64,000 bases of DNA. Origin: Anaerolineales bacterium. GTDB taxonomy: Bacteria; Chloroflexota; Anaerolineae; 4572-78; J111. The DNA lies in the NCBI GenBank assembly GCA_020634855.1, contig JACKAU010000002.1, forward strand, positions 1 to 64,000, written 5' to 3'. The notes beneath the pieces are model-generated. The model did not search any database. It worked only from the letters and a program-made list of their open reading frames with translations, and had not been told where the DNA came from. Positions 39,287 through 49,109 of this stretch are shown here, piece by piece; the first letter of the stretch is position 1, and every line of letters starts with the position of its first letter. Position numbers and translations under genes: made by a program.

Positions 39287-40276
39287 ATGCTTCAGTATAT
39301 AATTAAACGACTGCTGCTGTTACCGTTTCTACTTTTCATATTTTCCGTCATCGCCTTTGCCCTCATCCAGGCGCCGCCCGGCGACTTTGTCACCAGCTAC
39401 ATCGCCGAACTGGCCGCGGGCGGCTCCGCCGTTGAGCAGGCGCAGATCGACGCGCTGCGGGAACAGTACGGTCTCGACCAGCCCATGACCGTCCAATACG
39501 TCAAATGGATCACCCGCATCTTGCAGGGCGACCTCGGCGTCTCGCTGGACTGGAAAAAGCCCAACGCCGAACTCATCGGCGAGCGACTGGCCCTAACCCT
39601 GCTCCTCGGCCTGTTTACCTTCATCTTCACCTGGGCAGTGGCGATCCCCATCGGCATCTATTCCGCCACTCACCAATATTCCGCGCTGGACTACTTCTTC
39701 ACCATCTTCAACTACTTTGGGATCGCCACGCCCACTTTTATGACCGCGCTGGTTGTTATGTGGCTGGCCTTCAAATATTTCGGCGTCAGCGTCACCGGCC
39801 TCTTCTCCCCGGAATACATCGACGCCCCCTGGAGTTGGGCCAAATTTATGGATTTACTCAGCCACATCTGGTTCCCGATGGTCATTCTTGGTCTCGACGG
39901 CACGGCCCGGCTGGCCAGGGTGATGCGGGCCAACCTGCTCGATGAGCTGAAGAAGCCGTATATGGAAATGGCCCGCGCCAAGGGCATGTCGGAGTGGCGG
40001 CTGGTCATGAAATACCCGGTGCGGCTGGCTCTCAACCCGCTCATCAGCACCATCGGCTGGTATCTGCCCCTGCTCTTCTCCGGCAGCGTTATTGTCGCCA
40101 CCGTGCTCAACCTACCGACCATCGGCCCGCTGCTGCTGCGGGCGCTCATCACCCAGGACATGTTCCTGGCCGGCATCATCATTTTGATCTACTGCGGCCT
40201 GGCCATCATCGGCACGCTCATCTCCGATATCCTGCTGGCCTGGATCGACCCGCGCATCCGCATGGAGGAGTCCTAA
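39287..40276 (+). CDS. Oligopeptide/oligosaccharide ABC permease (DppB/OppB type)
   Basis: Predicted 329-residue membrane protein with a first helix after MLQYIIKRLLLLPFLLFIF, the periplasmic region LREQYGLDQPMTVQYVKWI, GDLGVSLDW, and five further helices. The cytoplasmic EAA loop DELKKPYMEMARAKGMSEWR lies near residues 220-245. Length is standard. Pairs with the next permease, to which it is joined by 3 bp. Confidence 0.92.
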   Translation: MLQYIIKRLLLLPFLLFIFSVIAFALIQAPPGDFVTSYIAELAAGGSAVEQAQIDALREQYGLDQPMTVQYVKWITRILQGDLGVSLDWKKPNAELIGERLALTLLLGLFTFIFTWAVAIPIGIYSATHQYSALDYFFTIFNYFGIATPTFMTALVVMWLAFKYFGVSVTGLFSPEYIDAPWSWAKFMDLLSHIWFPMVILGLDGTARLARVMRANLLDELKKPYMEMARAKGMSEWRLVMKYPVRLALNPLISTIGWYLPLLFSGSVIVATVLNLPTIGPLLLRALITQDMFLAGIIILIYCGLAIIGTLISDILLAWIDPRIRMEES

Positions 40277-40279
40277 GCC

Positions 40280-41464
40280 ATGACGACCCAACCTTCCGCC
40301 AAGTCGATCCCTCCCCTAACCGAACGCGATGATGATCAGCACGCTGTCGGCGGCGGGCTGAGCGGCTTCGACGCCAGCGCCGAAGCCATCTACGTCGCCC
40401 CCAACTGGAAGCTGGTCTGGTGGCGCTTCCGCAAGCACCGGCTGGCCGTTTTCTCCGGCGTAGTGACGTTGATCATCGTCACCATTGCCCTGGTGCCCGG
40501 ATTCTTCAGCACACAGCCGCCGGAGCAGATCGACTCGCTGCGGACCTTCATTCCCCCGCAGCGCATCCATTTCTTCGGCCCGGACGGCTTCGGCCCCTAC
40601 GTCTACGACATCACCGGCCAGCGCAACCCCACCACGCTAATGATGGAGTGGGTGCCTGACGAATCCAAACCCATTCCGCTCGGCTTTTTTGTCCGGGGCT
40701 ACGATTACGAAATTCTCGGCCTCATCCCGACCAACATCCACCTCATCGGCGTGTCTGACCCGGCCATTATCAGCCCGGTTCACTTTCTGGGCACCGACCG
40801 CCTGGGCCGCGACCAATGGTCGCGCTTGATGTACGGCACGCAGGTCTCGCTGTCGATCGGCTTGGTGGCCGTCATCCTCAGCATCTTCCTGGGTGTGTTG
40901 CTCGGCGGGATTTCCGGCTATTTCGGCGGCTGGATCGATATGATCATCCAGCGGCTGATCGAACTGCTCCAATCGCTGCCGCCCATTCCCATCTGGATGG
41001 CCCTGACCGCCGCCATGCCCCGCGACTGGACGGTCGAGCAGGTCTACTTCGCCATCACCATCATCCTGTCGCTCATCGGCTGGACCACGATGGGCCGCGA
41101 GGTGCGAGGCCGTTTCCTGGCGCTGCGTGAGGAGGATTTTGTCACGGCGGCCGAACTCATCGGCTGTAGCAAACCGCGCATCATCTTCCGCCACATGGTG
41201 CCGACCTTTATGAGCCATATTATCGCCGCCAGCACCCTGGCCATTCCGGTCATGATTATCAACGAGACTTTTCTCAGTTTCCTGGGCCTGGGCCTGCGAC
41301 CGCCGGCCATCAGTTGGGGCGTGCTGCTCCAGGAAGCCCAAAATTTGCAATCGGTCGCCACCGCGCCGTGGCTGCTGCTGCCCGGCCTGGCCGTTGTCAT
41401 CACCGTCCTGGCCCTCAACATCCTCGGCGACGGCCTGCGCGACGCCGCCGACCCGTACAGTTAA
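40280..41464 (+). CDS. Oligopeptide/oligosaccharide ABC permease (DppC/OppC type)
   Basis: Predicted 394-residue permease. A cytoplasmic N-terminus of about 50 residues precedes the first helix (LAVFSGVVTLIIVTIALVPG). A large external loop includes FLGTDRLGRDQWSRLMYGTQ, which is diagnostic of DppC. The EAA loop REEDFVTAAELIGCSKPRII and FLGLGLRPPAISWGVLLQEA follow. It is longer than typical OppC (about 300) because of an insertion of about 80 residues before the GTDRLGRD motif, which faces outside and could touch the large binding protein. Confidence 0.92.
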   Translation: MTTQPSAKSIPPLTERDDDQHAVGGGLSGFDASAEAIYVAPNWKLVWWRFRKHRLAVFSGVVTLIIVTIALVPGFFSTQPPEQIDSLRTFIPPQRIHFFGPDGFGPYVYDITGQRNPTTLMMEWVPDESKPIPLGFFVRGYDYEILGLIPTNIHLIGVSDPAIISPVHFLGTDRLGRDQWSRLMYGTQVSLSIGLVAVILSIFLGVLLGGISGYFGGWIDMIIQRLIELLQSLPPIPIWMALTAAMPRDWTVEQVYFAITIILSLIGWTTMGREVRGRFLALREEDFVTAAELIGCSKPRIIFRHMVPTFMSHIIAASTLAIPVMIINETFLSFLGLGLRPPAISWGVLLQEAQNLQSVATAPWLLLPGLAVVITVLALNILGDGLRDAADPYS

Positions 41465-41480
41465 CCGGAGGCTACTCACT

Positions 41481-42506
41481 ATGTCCAACCCAACACCCTT
41501 ACTCTCCGTCCGCAACCTCAAGACCTATTTCGATCTTGACGAAGGCCAGGTCAAAGCCGTCGATGGCGTTAGCTTCGACGTGCAGCCCGGCCAGGTCGTC
41601 GGCATTGTGGGCGAGAGCGGCTGCGGCAAAAGCGTGACCATCAAATCGGTGCTGCGAATTATCCAGCCGCCGGGCCGCCTGGTCGAGGGCGAAATTCTCT
41701 TCAACCCCGACAACGGCGGCGGCCAGGGGCCAATCGACCTGGCCAAGTTCGACCCCAACAGCAAGCAGATGCGAGCCATTCGCGGCAAAGACATCGCCCT
41801 AATTCCGCAGGAGCCGATGGCCGCCTTCAGTCCGGTTCACACCATCGGCAATCAAATTATGGAAGCAATTTTGCTGCACCAGCCGGTCACCAAAAAAGAA
41901 GCCCGCCAAATCACCATCGAGCGGCTGCGCGAGGTTGGCGTGCCCAGCCCGCAAGACCGCATCGACGCCTACTCCTGGGAGTTGAGCGGCGGGCTGCGCC
42001 AGCGGGCAATGATTGCCATGGCCCTGGCCTGCAACCCCAAACTACTCATCGCCGACGAACCAACGACCGCCATCGACGTCACCACCCAGGCCCAAATCCT
42101 AAACCTGCTGCGCAATTTGCAGCAGCAGCACAATACCGCTATCATCTTCATCACTCACGACCTGGGCGTGATTGCCCAGATTGCCGACTACGTCGTGGTT
42201 ATGTATCTGGGGCGGGTGATGGAAACCGGCCCGGTGGACGATATCTTTCACGCGCCGCAGCATCCCTACACCCGCGCCCTGCTCGAATCGATTCCAACCA
42301 TCCAATCTGCGCCGCGCGAGCCGCTGCCGACCATCGCCGGCTCGATTCCGCACCCGTTCAATCGACCGCCCGGCTGCCCGTTCTTCCCCCGCTGCCCTGA
42401 CTTCATCCCGGACACCTGCAACGCCCAAACGCCCACCCTCCAACCCATCAACCAGCGCCAGTCGGCTAGCTGCTTTCTGTATCACGACGAGGCCGAGGAG
42501 AATTAA
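41481..42506 (+). CDS. Oligopeptide-type ABC ATPase (OppD/DppD-like)
   Basis: Predicted 341-residue ATPase. Walker A GESGCGKS, Q-loop IALIPQEPMAAF, signature LSGGLRQR, Walker B LLIADEPTTAID and H-loop IFITHDLG are all intact. The C-terminal oligo_HPY domain carries the Cys-rich PPGCPFFPRCPDFIPDTCNA, which may bind an Fe-S cluster in some family members. ATG 41481 has CGGAGG before it. Confidence 0.94.
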   Translation: MSNPTPLLSVRNLKTYFDLDEGQVKAVDGVSFDVQPGQVVGIVGESGCGKSVTIKSVLRIIQPPGRLVEGEILFNPDNGGGQGPIDLAKFDPNSKQMRAIRGKDIALIPQEPMAAFSPVHTIGNQIMEAILLHQPVTKKEARQITIERLREVGVPSPQDRIDAYSWELSGGLRQRAMIAMALACNPKLLIADEPTTAIDVTTQAQILNLLRNLQQQHNTAIIFITHDLGVIAQIADYVVVMYLGRVMETGPVDDIFHAPQHPYTRALLESIPTIQSAPREPLPTIAGSIPHPFNRPPGCPFFPRCPDFIPDTCNAQTPTLQPINQRQSASCFLYHDEAEEN

Positions 42507-42570
42507 TGGTTTTGCTTGATTTTATGAACCGGAACGCATAGAGTGACCAGGTTACAACCAAAAATAATGA

Positions 42571-42651
42571 ACCACAGAGAACACAAAAGAAACCACAGAG
42601 AACACAAAGAAAACTCTGTGAACTTTGGGCCTTCTTTGTGTCCTTTGTGGT
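42571..42651. repeat. Inverted repeat ACCACAGAGAACACAAA
   Basis: Two direct units ACCACAGAGAACACAAA are followed by the inverted form CTTTGTGTCCTTTGTGGT, between the two ATPase genes. A common dispersed type of palindrome; may fold in the polycistronic message. Confidence 0.6.
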
Positions 42652-42725
42652 AAAAACCCTCGTCGGCCACACAGCTATGCGGCTGTAACGATGTAAAGCG
42701 TAAAAAACGATATAGAGAATAGCCC

Positions 42726-43781
42726 GTGACAACACAAACTAACTTACTCGACGTCAAAAACCTAAAAAAATATTATCCCATCAAAAAAGGGTTCATCAAA
42801 AAGGTGGTTGGCCACGTCCGGGCCGTGGACGATGTCTCTTTCTTCATTAAAGAAGGCGAAACCCTGGGCCTGGTCGGCGAGAGCGGCTGCGGCAAAACCA
42901 CCACCGCCCGCTGCATCTTACGCGCTCAAAAACCAACCGGCGGCCAAATTCTGTACCGCACCGGCGCCGGGCCGGTGGTCGATTTGGCCCAACTGCCCGA
43001 CGCCGACATCCGCCCGCTGCGGCGCGAGATGCAGATGGTCTTTCAAGACCCGTTCGCCTCGCTCAACCCGCGCATGAACCTGCTCGACCTTATCGGCGAG
43101 CCGCTGCTGGTCAACGGCGTCAGAAGCCGCAAGGAGCGCACCGAACGCGTGGCCGAACTGCTGCAATTGGTCGGCCTGCGACCCGAATATATGCAGCGCT
43201 TCCCCCACGCCTTCAGCGGCGGCCAGCGGCAGCGCGTGGTCATTGCCCGCGCTCTGGCCCTCAACCCCCGTTTGGTGGTGGCCGATGAACCGGTCTCGGC
43301 CCTGGACGTGTCGGTTCAGGCTCAAGTCTTGAACCTGCTGCTGGAGCTGCAACAGCGGCTCAAGCTGACCTATCTCTTCGTGGCCCACGACCTGAGCGTG
43401 GTCAAGCACATCACCGACCGCGTGGCGGTCATGTATGTCGGCAAGATTGCCGAAATTGCCCCCACGCAAGAGCTTTTCTACCAACCCAAGCACCCTTACA
43501 CGGCGGCTCTGCTCTCGGCCGTGCCGGTGGCCGATCCGCGCCGCCGCACTTTGCAGATGCCGCTTCAGGGCGACGTGCCCAGCCCGGCCAACCCGCCCTC
43601 CGGCTGTTACTTCCACCCCCGCTGCGCCCACGCCATCGACCGCTGCCGCACCGAGCCTCCGGCTCTGACCGAGATCGAACCCGGCCGCTTCGTCAGTTGT
43701 CACCGAGCGCGGGAACTCGATTTGATCGGCGTCGAGGATATCAGCGTCAGCCCTGTCCCTACCCACCCCATAGGAGGTTAA
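42726..43781 (+). CDS. Oligopeptide-type ABC ATPase (OppF/DppF-like)
   Basis: Predicted 351-residue ATPase opening at GTG. Walker A GESGCGKTT, Q-loop QMVFQDPFASLNPRMNLLD, signature FSGGQRQR, Walker B LVVADEPVSALD and H-loop LFVAHDLS are present. The oligo_HPY end is SGCYFHPRCAHAIDRC. Completes the importer (binding protein, two permeases, two ATPases). The 219-bp gap and weak ribosome binding site suggest lower or separately tuned expression. Confidence 0.94.
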   Translation: MTTQTNLLDVKNLKKYYPIKKGFIKKVVGHVRAVDDVSFFIKEGETLGLVGESGCGKTTTARCILRAQKPTGGQILYRTGAGPVVDLAQLPDADIRPLRREMQMVFQDPFASLNPRMNLLDLIGEPLLVNGVRSRKERTERVAELLQLVGLRPEYMQRFPHAFSGGQRQRVVIARALALNPRLVVADEPVSALDVSVQAQVLNLLLELQQRLKLTYLFVAHDLSVVKHITDRVAVMYVGKIAEIAPTQELFYQPKHPYTAALLSAVPVADPRRRTLQMPLQGDVPSPANPPSGCYFHPRCAHAIDRCRTEPPALTEIEPGRFVSCHRARELDLIGVEDISVSPVPTHPIGG

Positions 43782-43783
43782 TT

Positions 43784-44623
43784 ATGAACCCTGTCGGACC
43801 CATTTATACGGCGGAACTATTCCTCCGCCTTCACACCGGCTTAATGGCCGTTCTGCGAGACCTGAGCGCAGACGATTGGACCCGCTCGACGGCCTGCTCG
43901 CCCTGGACCGTCAAAGATGTCGCCGCCCACATGCTCGATATTCAGGTGCGGCGCTTATCCTTTCACCGCGACGGCCTGCCCGTGCCGCCGGCCGACCGGC
44001 CCATCACCAGCGTCCGCGATTTGACCGATTACCTGGACAGCATCAACGACCAGTGGGTCAAGGCCTCGCGGCGCGTTAGCTCCCGGCTGCTGGTCGATGC
44101 GCTCGACGCCACCGGCCCGCAACTGGCCGAATTCTTCACCACGCTCGATCCCGACCAGCCGGCCTTCTTTTCCGTCGCCTGGGCCGGCGAAGAGACCTCC
44201 ATCAACTGGTTCGATATCGCCCGCGAGTTTACCGAGCAGTGGCTACACCAGCAGCACATCCGCGAAGCCGTGGGCCGGCCCCTACTCGACGCTCCGGACA
44301 TTATGCACCCCGTCCTGGACACCTTCCTACGCGCCCTACCGCACACCTACGGTACGGTTGAAGCGGCGGACGGAACCGGCGTAGTCTTGGTCGTCACCGG
44401 CAGCGCCGGCGGGGTCTGGAGCTTGCAGCGACAGGAAAAAACGTGGCGGTTGTACACCGGCCCCCACCCGGCCCCCACCACCCGCGTCACCATCGACCAG
44501 GACACCACCTGGCGCATATGTACCAAAGGCATCGCCCCCGCCGAGGCTGAGGCCCGGATGCAAATTGAGGGCGACCGCCGCTTAGGACTGGGTCTGTTGA
44601 ATTTGGTCTCGATTATGGCTTAG
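43784..44623 (+). CDS. Maleylpyruvate isomerase/DinB-like (MDMPI) family protein
   Basis: Predicted 279-residue cytoplasmic protein. The N-terminal DinB/YfiT-like four-helix bundle (FLRLHTGLMAVLRDLSADDW; STACSPWTVKDVAAHMLDIQ) includes a candidate metal His in AAHMLD and EQWLHQQHIREAVG. The C-terminal SCP2-like part (about 185-279) is TWRICTKGIAPAEAEARMQI. TAGGAGGTTAATT before ATG 43784 sets the start. Family members are metal- and thiol-dependent transferases or isomerases; the actual reaction here is unknown. Confidence 0.78.
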   Translation: MNPVGPIYTAELFLRLHTGLMAVLRDLSADDWTRSTACSPWTVKDVAAHMLDIQVRRLSFHRDGLPVPPADRPITSVRDLTDYLDSINDQWVKASRRVSSRLLVDALDATGPQLAEFFTTLDPDQPAFFSVAWAGEETSINWFDIAREFTEQWLHQQHIREAVGRPLLDAPDIMHPVLDTFLRALPHTYGTVEAADGTGVVLVVTGSAGGVWSLQRQEKTWRLYTGPHPAPTTRVTIDQDTTWRICTKGIAPAEAEARMQIEGDRRLGLGLLNLVSIMA

Positions 44624-44638
44624 GAAAGGACACCCACC

Positions 44639-45625
44639 ATGAAACCCATTCGCTGGGGCATTATTGGCTGCGGCGACGTGACCGAAGTCAAAAGCGGCCC
44701 CGGCTTGCAAAAAGCCGCCAACTCAGAACTGGTCGCGGTGATGCGCCGCAACGGCGACCTGGCCCGCGATTACGCCCAACGGCACGGCGTGCCGCGCTGG
44801 TACGATGACGGCGCGGCGCTCATCAACGATCCCGACGTCAACGCCGTTTACATCGCCACGCCGCCCAACTCTCACCGGGACTATACCGAGCTGGCGGCGG
44901 CGGCGGGCAAACCGGTCTACGTCGAAAAGCCGATGGCCCGCACCTACGCCGAATGCCAGGCGATGATCGACGCCTGCCAAGCGGCCGGCGTCCCCCTGTT
45001 TGTGGCCTATTACCGCCGGGCGCTGGCCCGCTTTTTAAAAATCAAAGAGCTGCTCGATAGCGGCGCTATCGGCGCCGTCCGGCTGGTTGCCATTACGCTT
45101 CACCAACCCATCCAGCCCGACGAGCGCGACCCCACTAACTTGCCGTGGCGGGTGCGGCCGGACATTGCCGGGGCTGGCCGCTTTCTCGATCTGGCCGCCC
45201 ACATGCTCGACTTCCTGGACTACGCCCTTGGCCCCATTGAGTCGGCTCAGGGCGTGGCCGCCAACCAGGCCGGTCTCTATCCGGCCGAGGATATCGTCAG
45301 CGGGACGTTCACCTTCGCTTCGGGCGTGCAGGGCGTGGGCGCGTGGTGTTTCACCACCTACGGCGACCTCGACCGCACCGAGATTGTGGGCGACCGGGGC
45401 AAAATCGTCTACTCGACCTTCGACAGCGCGCCGATGCAACTGATCACCGCCGAGGGCGTGACTGAATTCATCATCGGCTACCCGGTCCACATCCAGCAGC
45501 CGCTCATTCAGACGGTGGTCGATGCCCTGACCGGCGCGGGCGATTGCCCCAGCACCGGCCTATCGGCGGCCCGGACCAGTTGGGTGATGGATCACCTGCT
45601 GGCCGCCTACCGACCTGAGGCTTGA
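44639..45625 (+). CDS. Gfo/Idh/MocA family oxidoreductase
   Basis: Predicted 328-residue NAD(P)-dependent dehydrogenase. The N-terminal Rossmann fold has WGIIGCGDVTEVKSGPGL, a variant GxGxxA, and AVYIATPPNSHRDYTELAAA. The catalytic-Lys motif is VYVEKPMARTYAEC. The C-terminal alpha/beta domain contains GGRFLDLAAHMLDFLDYALG-like sequence at about 185-205. Probably oxidises or reduces a sugar, inositol or sugar acid released from imported glycans. AGGAAAGGACACCC precedes the ATG. Confidence 0.88.
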   Translation: MKPIRWGIIGCGDVTEVKSGPGLQKAANSELVAVMRRNGDLARDYAQRHGVPRWYDDGAALINDPDVNAVYIATPPNSHRDYTELAAAAGKPVYVEKPMARTYAECQAMIDACQAAGVPLFVAYYRRALARFLKIKELLDSGAIGAVRLVAITLHQPIQPDERDPTNLPWRVRPDIAGAGRFLDLAAHMLDFLDYALGPIESAQGVAANQAGLYPAEDIVSGTFTFASGVQGVGAWCFTTYGDLDRTEIVGDRGKIVYSTFDSAPMQLITAEGVTEFIIGYPVHIQQPLIQTVVDALTGAGDCPSTGLSAARTSWVMDHLLAAYRPEA

Positions 45626-45682
45626 TTTGACCTGTCTGTATGACGAAACCGACCGACAACGCCATCCGGCGGGCCGACCACG

Positions 45683-46990
45683 ATGGTAGCTCGTTATCTG
45701 ACTACTCTAAGCCAGATCAACCGCGACGCCCGGCTCTTTTTGCTGACATCGGCCCTGTTTGGCTTTGCCATTTTCGGCGGCATCTACACCACGCTGCTCA
45801 ATTTGTACCTGCTGCGGCTCGGCTACCAGGCCGACTTCGCCGGTTTGGTCAACGGCACCGGCCAGGTGGTGCTGGGCCTGTCGGCCGTGCCGATTGGCCT
45901 GCTGGGCCGTTATCTGGGCAGCAAACGGCTGCTGACCGCCGGACTGGCCGCGATTACGCTCGGCTTCAGCTTAATCCCGCTGGCCGAATTCAGCCCGTTT
46001 CCGCCGGCCGCCTGGATTATCGTCACCCATATGATTGGGCAGTTGGGCATAGGCCTCTACTTCGTTCACTCCGGGCCATTTATTATGCAGATTACCTCGC
46101 CCCGCGAGCGCAACCACGTCTACGCCCTCAATACGGCGCTGTGGCCGCTGGCCGGGTTCGCCGGAAGCCTGGTGGGCGGCCTTTTGCCCGGCTTCTTTGC
46201 CGGGCAGTTGGGACTGGAACCGAGCCAGGCCGCCGCGCCCTATCGCTACCCGCTCATCATCGCCGCCGTCCTGATGGTCCCGGCGGTGGCGGCCCTGTCG
46301 AACATCCGCACCGGCGGCCGGGTTAAGTTGGACCTGCCGCCCAGCGGCCGGGAGATGAACGGCGCGCCCGTCCTGATTATTGTCATTATGGGGCTGGCCG
46401 TGCTGCTGCGAGTGGCCGGCGAAGGCGTGGTGCGCACGTTCCTTAACATCTATCTGGATACCGACTTACAGTTGACCACCGCCCACATCGGCCTGCTGCT
46501 GGCCGTGGGCCAACTGTTGTCCGTCCCGGCCGCACTGGCTATGCCCCTCTTTGTCCGGCGCTGGGGCGACGGCCTGACCTATTTATACTGCACCTGGGGC
46601 ATGGTCCCCAGTTTGATCTTAATCGCGCTGGTGCCGACCTGGGCGGCGGCCGGTCTGGGCTTTATGAGCCTGATGTCGCTCATCGCCATCGCCCGCCCGG
46701 CGATTGTCGTCTTTCAGTTGGAAGTCATCCTCCCGCGCTGGCGCACGCTAATGGCCGGCGCGACGACCACGGCCGTGGGGCTGGGCTGGGGGCTGGCCTC
46801 CTGGGGCGGCGGCTATCTGGTCACCCGCCTGGGCTACGGCCCGCTGTTCATCGGCGGCGCGATCTTGTCCGCCGCCAGCGCCGTCCTATTCTGGGCCTTT
46901 TTTCGTCCCCGGACGCCGTCGGCGCGCCAAACCGTCGATCCCAACTCAGGTTTTGACTCAGGCGGCAAAAAATATCAAGTTCGGAGCTAA
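45683..46990 (+). CDS. MFS transporter
   Basis: Predicted 435-residue inner-membrane carrier with twelve hydrophobic segments and the A-like loop LGRYLGSKRLLTAGLAAITL between helices 2 and 3. A central loop (VKLDLPPSGREMNG) separates the halves. No substrate motif is recognisable; in this position it may export or import a mono- or disaccharide. Other in-frame starts and a second long frame on the same strand (to 46326) are shadows. Confidence 0.85.
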   Translation: MVARYLTTLSQINRDARLFLLTSALFGFAIFGGIYTTLLNLYLLRLGYQADFAGLVNGTGQVVLGLSAVPIGLLGRYLGSKRLLTAGLAAITLGFSLIPLAEFSPFPPAAWIIVTHMIGQLGIGLYFVHSGPFIMQITSPRERNHVYALNTALWPLAGFAGSLVGGLLPGFFAGQLGLEPSQAAAPYRYPLIIAAVLMVPAVAALSNIRTGGRVKLDLPPSGREMNGAPVLIIVIMGLAVLLRVAGEGVVRTFLNIYLDTDLQLTTAHIGLLLAVGQLLSVPAALAMPLFVRRWGDGLTYLYCTWGMVPSLILIALVPTWAAAGLGFMSLMSLIAIARPAIVVFQLEVILPRWRTLMAGATTTAVGLGWGLASWGGGYLVTRLGYGPLFIGGAILSAASAVLFWAFFRPRTPSARQTVDPNSGFDSGGKKYQVRS

Positions 46991-47008
46991 CCCGTACCCA
47001 AACAAAAC

Positions 47009-47069
47009 CCTCACCCCATCACAAACGCAACTCCCCTCTCCCTGAGGGAGAGGGGTTGGGGGTGAGGGC
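47009..47069. repeat. CCCTCACCC...GGGTGAGGG palindrome, copy B
   Basis: Same dyad as at 32306 and 57108: CCCTCACCCC, CCCTCTCCCTGAGGGAGAGGGG and GGGGGTGAGGG. It sits just before the cupin gene and ends about 22 bp before its start codon. Confidence 0.75.
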
Positions 47070-47091
47070 CATTTTCAACGGAGAAATCACC

Positions 47092-47517
47092 ATGAACTAC
47101 ATCTTTACCACCCAAAATCTCAAACGCTACCGCTTCCCCACCCACATCAACGATCTGGTCCTCGACCGATCCGAAGCGACCGCCAGTGAAGTCTTTATCG
47201 TCGAACTGGCCCCCGGCGAAGCGCCGCCGCTGCACCAGCACGACGACACCGAGCAGATCTTCTACGTGCTCAGCGGCCGGGGCCGGCTGGAAATCGGTCA
47301 CGAGGCCGAAAGCTACGCCGTCAACATCGGCGATGTGGTCCGCATTCCGCCCCAAACGCCGCACCGCATTCACTGCGTCGGCGACGAGACCCTGCGCTAC
47401 CTGGCCGTCGATTGCTTTCCCGGCGGCCGCCCCCAGGCCGAACCGACCTGGGACGCGCACGTCCAGACCGTCTGCCAAGAGCAGGGTTGGGATTATGGGA
47501 CGATTGTGGAGGAGTAG
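47092..47517 (+). CDS. Cupin-domain protein
   Basis: Predicted 141-residue single-domain beta-barrel. Cupin motif 1 is PPLHQHDDTEQIFYVLSGRG and motif 2 is GDVVRIPPQTPHRIHCVGDE, with metal-binding His/Glu/His. Longer in-frame starts run through the repeat; ATG 47092 has CGGAGAAATCACC before it. May be a sugar-binding or isomerase cupin; function unknown. Confidence 0.82.
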   Translation: MNYIFTTQNLKRYRFPTHINDLVLDRSEATASEVFIVELAPGEAPPLHQHDDTEQIFYVLSGRGRLEIGHEAESYAVNIGDVVRIPPQTPHRIHCVGDETLRYLAVDCFPGGRPQAEPTWDAHVQTVCQEQGWDYGTIVEE

Positions 47518-47589
47518 AAAAGGCTGCGCGGGGCTAAAGCGGCTGAGGGGACAAATCGAGACGTCCGGCGGCCCCCCCGGCCCCCCACA

Positions 47590-49109
47590 GGGCTTATCGT
47601 TACACATAAGTGAGGTAAGTTAGGAGGAGTTAAAAATAAGCCAAGCTTGAGTAATATCGAACAGACGACGCCAACCGCGCCAGAGAACTTTAACACCGGG
47701 TGACCCATCCGATTTGCGACCCAGAAAACCACCTAACTGAGCAATCCAAGACAGGGCTTGGTGGATAGACGGCGGCTGTTGGGGACAAGCGGGGTTTTAT
47801 GGATAAAACAATAGAGAGCTTGCCACTCAGCCGGGTCTAAAGCAACGCTACAGGGTAAATCGGGATTAATCCGGCCCAGATAGGTCAGCCACAACAAGCG
47901 CCAAGCCACGACATTAGCCAGCAGCAGAAAGCGCTCCAAGCGAAACTCTTTCTTCAATTGCCGTTGTTCCAAAGCACAGCCACTTTTGAGGACAAAGTGA
48001 AAGCGTTCAATCAGCCAGCGGCGACTGTAGAATTCGATCAATTGGCAAGCTTGCTCAAAGCTGGCAATGTGCCAGGTAGTTAGCAACAACCACTCAATGG
48101 CCTTGGTCCCCTTTGGCGCGTTCATTTCTTGGATTAAGACGGCCCATAAGGTGACCGGTTTTAGGTCAGGTGGTAGTCCCGGTCGTTTTCGAGGGGTTTC
48201 AAGGTGACTTGTTTGTAATAAACCTGGCAACGAGCCGTTCGGCCTACTCGTTTTGGGGTGGCGGTGACCTCGACTTCGACCCGTCCCCGCACCGGACTGC
48301 TCTGGATAGTGGCCCATAAAGAGCTGACCTCGGCCTCAACCTGCCGCTCCCGCCAGGCTCGAATGAGAACATCGACTTGCGGCGGACGGGGTGGACAAAG
48401 TACTCAAAGATGTCACTTTCTTGGTCAGAGATAGTCAGAACGGACACCCCTGCCGGAAAATTAGCTGTGCCTTGATCCAATCCCTTAAACCACTTGTAGC
48501 TCTCTTTCTGCTCAATGGGTCGCGCGGCACGCGCCGGTTCCTGATCGGGTTGAGGTTTATCTCGAACCCAACTTTCTTGCGCTAACAAGCCCAGGGCAAG
48601 CCCTCGGGGTGACCGCCAGGGTGGTATGGGTAAAAACCCTTGATAGCTCGGGTGGTCTAACGCTCCCAAGCCGGTGGTGGCCGGATGATGACTGTAGTTG
48701 AACTCGGTGGTATCTTGTACGGCCAGGATCAGTTGATAGCCGCCCTGTTCGATCCGATGCACTGTCGCTTGCCGTTGGGCCGCTGGAATGGCTTGGGCCT
48801 TGAGATTTTTCTGGCTCAGTAAGTTATAGGTCGCCTGGGTTGCCGCCCGGTCACCACAAAATTCCGGTATCGATGCTGTTGGATTTTGACTAAAGTCACT
48901 GATGATTTTCCGAACCCGCTTTTCCAACCGTTCGTCGCCTAGTTTCAGACTTCCCATTTCTTCATCGCCCCAGTTTCTTTCTTTGATCGGTCATACCTTT
49001 TTGGCTTTCCTTTGTTTATTTTTTTTGCTCTATCTTATCGTTCTTTCTTGCCTTAGGGTAATCTTCTCCTTATTCTCTACTTACTCTACTTATGTGTAAC
49101 GATAAGCCC
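47590..49109 (-). mobile_element. IS4-family element of the IS50/Tn5 type
   Basis: Inverted ends of about 23 bp start GGGCTTATCGTTACACATAA on both sides. The length of 1520 bp is close to IS50. One transposase on the minus strand. A direct target repeat was not found; flanks are C-rich on one side and G-rich on the other. Confidence 0.82.
47620..48957 (-). pseudogene. Tn5-type transposase, frameshifted
   Basis: The N-terminal Tn5 DNA-binding domain MGSLKLGDERLEKRVRKIIS and CGDRAATQATYNLLSQ is followed by LAVQDTTEFNYSHHP (first Asp), VSVLTISDQESDIFEY (second Asp) and IEFYSRRWLIERFHFVLKSG (YREK Glu). The end is QLGGFLGRKSDGSPGVKVLW to a stop at 47620. Frame changes near 48385, 48200 and 47735 interrupt it. 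It is the only cluster of frameshifts right of 32 kb. Confidence 0.82.

Noticed and set aside
40637..41521. Minus-strand frame of 294 codons opposite the DppC-like permease
   Set aside because: Antisense shadow; the Gln/Asp/Arg-rich translation resembles no protein and the permease motifs are clear.
42507..42725. Possible small RNA or attenuator between the two ATPase genes
   Set aside because: The dyad is a common dispersed repeat type and no leader peptide or terminator T-run is evident.
45640..46326. Plus-strand frame of 228 codons overlapping the MFS gene
   Set aside because: Arg/Gly/Pro-rich out-of-frame translation of membrane-helix codons.
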